In this document: piece by piece, positions 59,431-64,000 of the stretch
Layout: each line of letters starts with the position of its first letter
Numbering within the stretch: the stretch's first letter is position 1
Origin: Stenotrophomonas maltophilia
GTDB taxonomy: Bacteria > Pseudomonadota > Gammaproteobacteria > Xanthomonadales > Xanthomonadaceae
Length of the DNA: 64,000 bases
NCBI RefSeq assembly: GCF_003205835.1
Contig: NZ_CP029773.1
Coordinates: 4,496,501 to 4,560,500, forward strand
Direction: 5' to 3'
Made by a program: the position numbers and the translations under genes
Notes under the pieces: generated by a model
What the model was told of the DNA's origin: nothing
Seen by the model: only the letters and a program-made list of their open reading frames with translations
Database searches by the model: none

Positions 59431-59555
59431 CGGCCCGCGTCACAATGTGACAAAAACGACACGGGCCGCCGCAAAAAGCTCTACGTCGATATCCGACAGG
59501 AACATCTGGATCCCCCCTGTTCCGGCCCTGTCGGATGTCGGCACCTCTGAAGACA
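59431..59555 (+). ncRNA. Candidate structured RNA or 3' UTR ahead of a terminator
   Basis: CGGCCCG (59431-59437) pairs with CGGGCCG (59462-59468), enclosing a GTCAC-AAT-GTGAC hairpin. Then CGATATCCGACAGG (59487-59500) pairs with CCTGTCGGATGTCG (59527-59540), a 14-bp stem with one wobble. The terminator at 59556 follows. It could be the structured 3' end of the lipoprotein mRNA or a separate small RNA; I see no convincing promoter. Confidence 0.4.
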
Positions 59556-59590
59556 AACGGCCCCGCAATGCGGGGCCGTTTGTTTTGTTG
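59556..59590 (+). terminator. Intrinsic terminator
   Basis: AACGGCCCCGC-AAT-GCGGGGCCGTT, an 11-bp stem, then GTTTGTTTTGTT. A clear rho-independent terminator for plus-strand transcripts, most likely the lipoprotein gene and any RNA after it. Confidence 0.85.
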
Positions 59591-59661
59591 GGTCGCCAAC
59601 CGGCGCGGGCCCCAGCGTCAATAGATCCACGCCATGCGTGGATGGCGCCTTCCCGACAGCC

Positions 59662-59785
59662 GCAAAAAAACAGGGCCGGACAGTCCCCCGACTGCCGGCC
59701 CTCTGCTCCCCCACCGTGCGCCTGTACCGGCCCCTGTTCCAATTCCGGTCACGGGCGCCTACGGCGCCAGCCACGGTGGGTGCTA
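59662..59785 (-). ncRNA. Candidate small RNA with intrinsic terminator
   Basis: The minus strand ends in the hairpin AGGGCCGG-CAGT...ACTG-CCGGCCCT (59673-59702 on the plus strand) followed by TGTTTTTTTGC, a strong terminator. Upstream in the same RNA, GCACCCACCGTGG-side bases (59772-59780) pair with CACGGTGGG-side bases (59710-59718), enclosing GCGCC/GGCGC and ACCGG/CCGGT stems. No minus-strand gene lies just upstream; mnmG is on the other strand. An A/T-rich stretch at 59785-59820 could hold a promoter shared divergently with mnmG. Confidence 0.5.
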
Positions 59786-59931
59786 TTGGGTTATCTGCAA
59801 AAATCCTGCCAACTTTAGGGCTGATTTCGACGCCGGCCGGCCGGCACCGACGTCCCGGCCCCGAATGGCGCTAAAATCGCCACCCCGGCGCCGCCCCCGG
59901 TCCGCGCCCGCCCCCAGCTGAACAGCCCCCC

Positions 59932-61821
59932 ATGAACCCGTCCTTCCATCGTTACGACGTCATCGTCATCGGCGGTGGCCACGCCGGCACCGAAGCCGCG
60001 CTGGCCGCGGCCCGCACCGGCGTGCGCACCCTGCTGCTGACCCACAACATCGAAACGGTGGGCGCGATGAGCTGCAACCCGGCCATCGGCGGCATCGGCA
60101 AGGGCCACCTGGTCAAGGAAATCGACGCTCTCGGCGGTGCGATGGCGCATGCCGCCGACCGCGCCGGCATCCAGTGGCGCACGCTCAACGCCTCCAAGGG
60201 CCCGGCCGTGCGCGCCACCCGCTGCCAGGCCGACCGCAACCTGTACCGCATGGCGATCCGCGCCATCGTCGAAGGCCAGGCCAACCTGACCGTGTTCCAG
60301 GCCGCCGTCGATGACCTGGTCATCGAAGGCGACGCCGTGCGCGGGGTGATCACCCAGACCGGCCTGCGCTTTGACGCCGAGGCCGTGGTGCTGACCGCCG
60401 GCACCTTCCTGGCCGGCAAGATCCATGTTGGCCCGACCCAATACGCCGCCGGCCGCATGGGCGACCCGCCGGCCACCACGTTGGCCGCGCGCCTGCGCGA
60501 ACGCCCGTTCCAGGTGGACCGCCTGAAGACCGGCACGCCGCCGCGCATCGACGGCCGCTCGCTGGACTACAGCGTGATGGACGAGCAGCCCGGCGATTCG
60601 CCGCGCCCGGTGATGTCCTTCCTCGGCTCGGTGGACGAGCATCCGCAGCAGGTCAGCTGCTGGATCACCCACACCACCGAACAGACCCACCAGATCATCC
60701 GCGACGCACTGCATCGCTCGCCGCTGTACAGCGGCCAGATCGAAGGCATCGGCCCGCGCTACTGCCCGTCCATCGAAGACAAGGTGGTGCGCTTCGCCGA
60801 AAAGGCCAGCCACCAGATCTTTGTCGAACCCGAAGGCCTGGGCATCGTCGAGATCTACCCCAACGGCATCTCCACCTCGCTGCCGTTCGACGTGCAGCTG
60901 GAGATGGTGCGCAGCATCCGCGGCTTCGAGAACGCGCACATCACCCGCCCCGGCTACGCGATCGAGTACGACTTCTTCGACCCACGCGGGCTGAAGGCCT
61001 CGCTGGAAACCAAGCTGGTCAACGGCCTGTTCTTCGCCGGCCAGATCAACGGCACCACCGGCTATGAAGAAGCCGCCGCGCAGGGCCTGCTGGCCGGCCT
61101 CAACGCCGCACGCCAGGTGCGTGGGCTGGACGGCTGGTGCCCGCGTCGCGACGAAGCCTACCTGGGCGTGCTGGTGGATGACCTGATCACCCACGGCACC
61201 AACGAGCCCTACCGCATGTTCACCAGCCGCGCCGAGTACCGCCTGCAGCTGCGCGAGGACAATGCCGACCAGCGCCTGACCCCGGCCGGCCGCGAAATGG
61301 GCCTGGTGGATGACCGCCGCTGGAACGCATTCGAGACCAAGCAGGCGGCCGTCGCCGCCGAACGCGCGCGCCTGGGTGCGCTGTGGGCAACCCCGGCCAA
61401 TGCGCTGGGCCGCGAGGTGCAGGACACGCTGGGCGTAGCGGTCAGCCGCGAAACCAACGTGCTGGACCTGATCAAGCGCCCCGAGCTGGATTACGCGCAG
61501 CTGATGCAGGTGCCGTCGCTGGGCCCGGCCGTGGCCGACGGCAAGGTGGCCGAGCAGGTCGAGATCGGCGTGAAGTACGCCGGCTACCTGGACCGCCAGC
61601 GCGAGGAGATCGAGCGCCAGCAGCGGCATGAAGCCACGCCGATCGCCGAGGCCTTCGACTACGCGACGGTGCGCGGGCTGTCGGCCGAAGCGCTGCAGAA
61701 GCTGGAGCGCGTGCGGCCGCAGACCATCGGCCAGGCGCAACGCATCCCGGGCATGACCCCGGCCGCGATCTCGCTGCTGCTGGTGCACCTGGAGCGCGCA
61801 CGCCGCGGCCGCGTGGCGTAA
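59932..61821 (+). CDS. mnmG: tRNA uridine 5-carboxymethylaminomethyl modification enzyme
   Basis: 629 residues, the standard MnmG (GidA) length. The FAD site is DVIVIGGGHAGTEAALAAARTG; other signatures are MSCNPAIGGIGKGHLVKEIDALGG, KGPAVRATRCQADRNLYR, the Cys in QQVSCWITHTTE, and GLFFAGQINGTTGYEEAAAQGLLAGLNA. With MnmE it modifies the wobble uridine of several tRNAs. Alone in its transcription unit, without mnmE beside it. Confidence 0.97.
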   Translation: MNPSFHRYDVIVIGGGHAGTEAALAAARTGVRTLLLTHNIETVGAMSCNPAIGGIGKGHLVKEIDALGGAMAHAADRAGIQWRTLNASKGPAVRATRCQADRNLYRMAIRAIVEGQANLTVFQAAVDDLVIEGDAVRGVITQTGLRFDAEAVVLTAGTFLAGKIHVGPTQYAAGRMGDPPATTLAARLRERPFQVDRLKTGTPPRIDGRSLDYSVMDEQPGDSPRPVMSFLGSVDEHPQQVSCWITHTTEQTHQIIRDALHRSPLYSGQIEGIGPRYCPSIEDKVVRFAEKASHQIFVEPEGLGIVEIYPNGISTSLPFDVQLEMVRSIRGFENAHITRPGYAIEYDFFDPRGLKASLETKLVNGLFFAGQINGTTGYEEAAAQGLLAGLNAARQVRGLDGWCPRRDEAYLGVLVDDLITHGTNEPYRMFTSRAEYRLQLREDNADQRLTPAGREMGLVDDRRWNAFETKQAAVAAERARLGALWATPANALGREVQDTLGVAVSRETNVLDLIKRPELDYAQLMQVPSLGPAVADGKVAEQVEIGVKYAGYLDRQREEIERQQRHEATPIAEAFDYATVRGLSAEALQKLERVRPQTIGQAQRIPGMTPAAISLLLVHLERARRGRVA

Positions 61822-61840
61822 CGCGGTCGAACCTGCTTCT

Positions 61841-61913
61841 GGTGGGTGCCGACCTTGGTCGGCACGAATCATCTGATCGCATGCTTCCGTGCCGACCAAG
61901 GTCGGCACCCACC
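61841..61913. repeat. Inverted pair of SMAG-type palindromes
   Basis: GGTGGGTGCCGACC-TT-GGTCGGCAC (61841-61865) and GTGCCGACC-AA-GGTCGGCACCCACC (61889-61913). Each is palindromic and together they form an inverted dimer in the convergent gap between mnmG and the smeF-like gene. Confidence 0.85.
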
Positions 61914-61946
61914 GGAGCGGAAGACGCACACACCCGCGCAAGCGCG

Positions 61947-63362
61947 TTACCGTGCGTCCGCGCCGCCGCCCAGCACCTTGAACAACGTCACCCGGTTGCC
62001 CGCCTCCTGCTGCTGCAACGCGATCAGGTCCTGCTGCGCGGCATACAGGCTGCGCTGCGCATCCAGCGCCTGCAGATAGCCGTCCAGCCCGGTGCGGTAA
62101 CGCGCATCGGCCAGCGTGTAGCTGCGCTGGCTGGCGGCGACCAGCGCACGCTGGGCCTCCATCTGCGCGGTCAGGTGATCGCGCGTGGCCAGCGCATCCG
62201 CCACTTCGCTGAAGGCCTGCTGGATTGCCTTCTCATACTGGGCGATGCCGATGTCCTTGCCGATCTTCGAGGCATCCAGCGAGGCCTTCAACGCACCGGC
62301 GTGGAAAATCGGCGCGGTGATGCTGGGCGCGAACGACCAGCCGCGGGTGCCGGCCGAGAACAGCGTCGACAACGCGGTGGAGCTGTGGCCGTAGTTGGCA
62401 GTCAGCGTCAGCGTCGGGAAGAACGCAGCGCGCGCGGCACCGATATCGGCATTGGCCGCCTGCAACGCGTGTTCGGCGGACAGCACGTCCGGGCGCTGCA
62501 GCAGCACGCTTGAGGGCAGGTTGGAAGGCAACGGCGCCAGCGCCACGGTGCCGTCCAGTGCCTGTGCGCTGGGCAGCATCGCCGCCTCCAGCGGCGCGCC
62601 CACCAGCAACTGCAGCGCATCACGATCCTGCGCCTGCTGGGTCTGCAGCTTGGCCAGCGCACCGCGCGCGGCGTCCACGCTGGTCTGCACCTGCGACAGG
62701 TCCAGGCCCGAGGCCAGGCCTTGTGCATGGCGGGCCTCGGTGCGCTGCAGGGTCTGCTGCTGGCTGTCCAGGGTCTGCCGGGTGAACGCCAGCGACTGCT
62801 CGTCGGCCGCCAGCGCCAACCACGCCGTCGCCACTTCGGCCACCAGGCTGGTGCGCGCGGCGCGCTGGTTCTCGGCGCTGGCCAGCCAGTTCTGCAGGGC
62901 CTCGTTCTTCAGGCTGCGGATGCGCCCGAACAGGTCCAGTTCCCAGCTGCTGATGCCCACCTGCACCGCATCGGATTCGGTCACCTGGCTGACGCCGATC
63001 TCGCTGTTGGCATCACTCACCCGCGAGCGGGTGACACTGCCACTGGCATCCACCGACGGCAGCAGCGCCGCGCGCTGGATGCGGTACTGCGCGCGTTCCT
63101 TCTCCACCTGCAGCATCGCCACGCGCAGGTCGCGGTTGTTCTGCAGCGCCAGCGCGATCACCTGCTGCAGGCGCGGCTCCAGGAACACCTCACGCCAGGC
63201 CGGCATCGCCAGTGCCGGCCCGGCCTCGCCGGTGGCGGCATTGCCGAACTGTGCCGGCACCGGCGCCTCGGGGCGCTGGTAGTGCGGTGCCATGCTCACG
63301 CAGCCGCCCAGCACGGTGGTCATCGTTGCGGCCGCCAGGGCGCGCAGCAGCATCGGCTTCAT
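61947..63362 (-). CDS. smeF: RND efflux outer-membrane lipoprotein (NodT/OprM family), probable SmeF
   Basis: 471 residues. Lipoprotein signal (ATMTTVLGGCVSMAPHYQRPEAPVP), then two outer-membrane efflux repeats: LIALALQNNRDLRVAMLQVEKERAQYRIQRAALLPSVDASGS-type and AANADIGAARAAFFPTLTLTANYGHSS; SSWELDLFGRIRSLKNEALQ is typical of NodT factors. It forms the trimeric outer-membrane channel of a tripartite pump. Its ATG overlaps the RND pump stop by four bases. Assignment to SmeF of the SmeDEF multidrug pump rests on species and gene order, and is probable rather than certain. Confidence 0.85.
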   Translation of the reverse strand: MKPMLLRALAAATMTTVLGGCVSMAPHYQRPEAPVPAQFGNAATGEAGPALAMPAWREVFLEPRLQQVIALALQNNRDLRVAMLQVEKERAQYRIQRAALLPSVDASGSVTRSRVSDANSEIGVSQVTESDAVQVGISSWELDLFGRIRSLKNEALQNWLASAENQRAARTSLVAEVATAWLALAADEQSLAFTRQTLDSQQQTLQRTEARHAQGLASGLDLSQVQTSVDAARGALAKLQTQQAQDRDALQLLVGAPLEAAMLPSAQALDGTVALAPLPSNLPSSVLLQRPDVLSAEHALQAANADIGAARAAFFPTLTLTANYGHSSTALSTLFSAGTRGWSFAPSITAPIFHAGALKASLDASKIGKDIGIAQYEKAIQQAFSEVADALATRDHLTAQMEAQRALVAASQRSYTLADARYRTGLDGYLQALDAQRSLYAAQQDLIALQQQEAGNRVTLFKVLGGGADAR

Positions 63363-64000
63363 GGGCTTGCCTCCGGGGCAGTGGCTTCGGCCGGCGCGCG
63401 GCCCGGGAACATGCGGCGCACCAGCAGGTAGAACAACGGCACGAAGAACATGCCCAGCACCATCGAGGCGACCGTACCACCGGCCACGCCGGTACCCAGC
63501 GAACGGCGCGCGGCCGAACCGGCGCCGGTGGCGAACACCAGCGGCAGCACGCCCATCAGGAACGCCAGCGAGGTCATCACGATCGGCCGCAGCCGCAGAT
63601 AGACCGCCTGCAGGATCGCTTCGCGGGTGCGCTTGCCCTGCTGTTCGAGGATGCGCGCGAATTCGACGATCAGGATGCCGTTCTTTGCTGCCAGACCAAT
63701 CGTGGTCAGCAGGCCGACCTGGAAGTACACGTCGTTGTTGAGGCCACGCAGGTTCATCATCAGCACCGCACCGAACACGCCCACCGGCACCGCCAGCATC
63801 ACCGCGAACGGCACCGCCCAGCTTTCATACAACGCCGCCAGGCACAGGAACACGAACAGCAGCGAGATGGCATACAGCATCGGCGCCTGGTTGCCCGAGA
63901 GCTGCTCCTGGTAGGCCATGTCCGACCAGGCATGGCTGAAGCCTTCCGGCAGTGTGTCGGCCAGCCGCGCGATCTCGGCCATCGCCTCGCCGGAGCTGAC
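63359..64000 (-). CDS. smeE: RND multidrug efflux transporter, C-terminal part, probable SmeE
   Basis: Only the C-terminal 213 or so residues are in the window; the frame is open at the edge (VSSGEAMAEIARLADTLPEGFSHAWSDMAYQEQLSG). The visible part has the last transmembrane bundle: MLYAISLLFVFLCLAALYESWAVPFAVMLAVPVGVFGAVL, VYFQVGLLTTIGLAAKNGILIVEFA, RLRPIVMTSLAFLMGVLPLVFATGAGSAARRSLGTGVAGG. This is an HAE1-type (AcrB-like) pump. The adaptor gene (smeD) would lie further right, outside the window. Confidence 0.9.
   Translation of the reverse strand, partial: VSSGEAMAEIARLADTLPEGFSHAWSDMAYQEQLSGNQAPMLYAISLLFVFLCLAALYESWAVPFAVMLAVPVGVFGAVLMMNLRGLNNDVYFQVGLLTTIGLAAKNGILIVEFARILEQQGKRTREAILQAVYLRLRPIVMTSLAFLMGVLPLVFATGAGSAARRSLGTGVAGGTVASMVLGMFFVPLFYLLVRRMFPGRAPAEATAPEASP

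Larger units (their letters stand above)
59382..59931. other. 550-bp gene-free stretch with strong RNA structure on both strands
   Basis: No credible coding frame. On the plus strand there are three successive hairpins ending in an intrinsic terminator (59556-59590). From about 59785 back to 59662 the minus strand carries a structured candidate sRNA with its own terminator. The last 100 bases before 59932 should contain the mnmG promoter. Confidence 0.7.

Noticed and set aside
59431..59451. CRP/Clp-like site (GTGA...TCAC)
   Set aside because: The spacing between the half-sites is not the six bases of the TGTGA-N6-TCACA consensus; it fits a hairpin better.
59815..61941. 708-residue minus-strand open frame
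   Set aside because: Antisense to mnmG and crossing SMAG repeats; no family features.

Overview
The window reads as chromosomal DNA from the Stenotrophomonas maltophilia complex (Xanthomonadaceae). Reasons: very high GC with strong third-position bias, many GTAG-headed palindromic repeats of the SMAG type known from S. maltophilia, abundant TonB-dependent receptors, and an RND efflux pair at the right edge that resembles SmeE/SmeF. I see no prophage, IS element, CRISPR array or integron. The window is mostly core and metabolic DNA with one large carbohydrate-utilisation island.

Layout. 1-2.3 kb: a leftward pair for a PQQ-type sugar/sorbosone dehydrogenase lipoprotein (cut by the window edge) and a DUF2231 membrane protein, then a two-gene DUF7668/DUF2185 unit. 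2.4-4.8 kb: a secreted kexin-like S8 protease with a P-domain, translationally coupled to a small secreted partner. 5.0-9.7 kb: leftward cyoABCD (bo3-type ubiquinol oxidase) followed by a SCO protein. 9.8-13.7 kb: two MocR-type (GntR plus aminotransferase) regulators flanking a small membrane protein and a thioredoxin-fold protein; a CCATACAA-N9-TTGTATGG-type operator occurs in front of the first regulator and again in front of the middle operon. 13.8-18.5 kb: a TonB-dependent receptor coupled to a Tat-exported PLP enzyme, with a divergent AraC regulator. 18.5-31.8 kb: assorted genes (alpha/beta hydrolase, VOC protein, TPM protein, M3 peptidase, lipoproteins, YiiX-like hydrolase, a Q-rich 54-aa protein, AtoE-like transporter, UbiA, tRNA-Arg(CCG), membrane AraC regulator, a double retropepsin-PDZ protein, a zinc-ribbon protein).

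31.9-47.4 kb is the most coherent system: a divergent N-acetylgalactosamine (GalNAc) locus. The leftward arm is GH31, TonB-dependent receptor, GH109; the rightward arm is agaS, agaK, agaZ, agaR, agaA and an MFS permease (agaP-like). Predicted flow: outer-membrane uptake of GalNAc-capped glycans, periplasmic release of GalNAc by GH109 and/or GH31, inner-membrane import, phosphorylation (AgaK), deacetylation (AgaA), deamination/isomerisation to tagatose-6-phosphate (AgaS), then AgaZ. The catalytic aldolase subunit (AgaY/KbaY) is not in the window. The 320-bp divergent control region holds eight copies of CTTTC/GAAAG, the core reported for AgaR operators, plus a LacI-family-like palindrome.

47.5-51.9 kb: a SecD-head-like lipoprotein with HdeD, ComF, a ClC channel, and a HAD phosphatase with a secreted protein. 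52.0-56.9 kb: biotin operon bioB-bioF-bioH-(atypical SDR)-bioC behind a clear BirA-type operator. 57.1-59.4 kb: ydcF-like, threonine/serine dehydratase, and a GY/P-rich lipoprotein. 59.4-59.93 kb: a 550-bp gene-free stretch with strong RNA structure on both strands, including a candidate sRNA with an intrinsic terminator on the minus strand. 59.9-64 kb: mnmG, then leftward smeF-like and smeE-like genes (the latter cut by the edge). Functional calls rest on motifs and context read by eye; no database search was possible.
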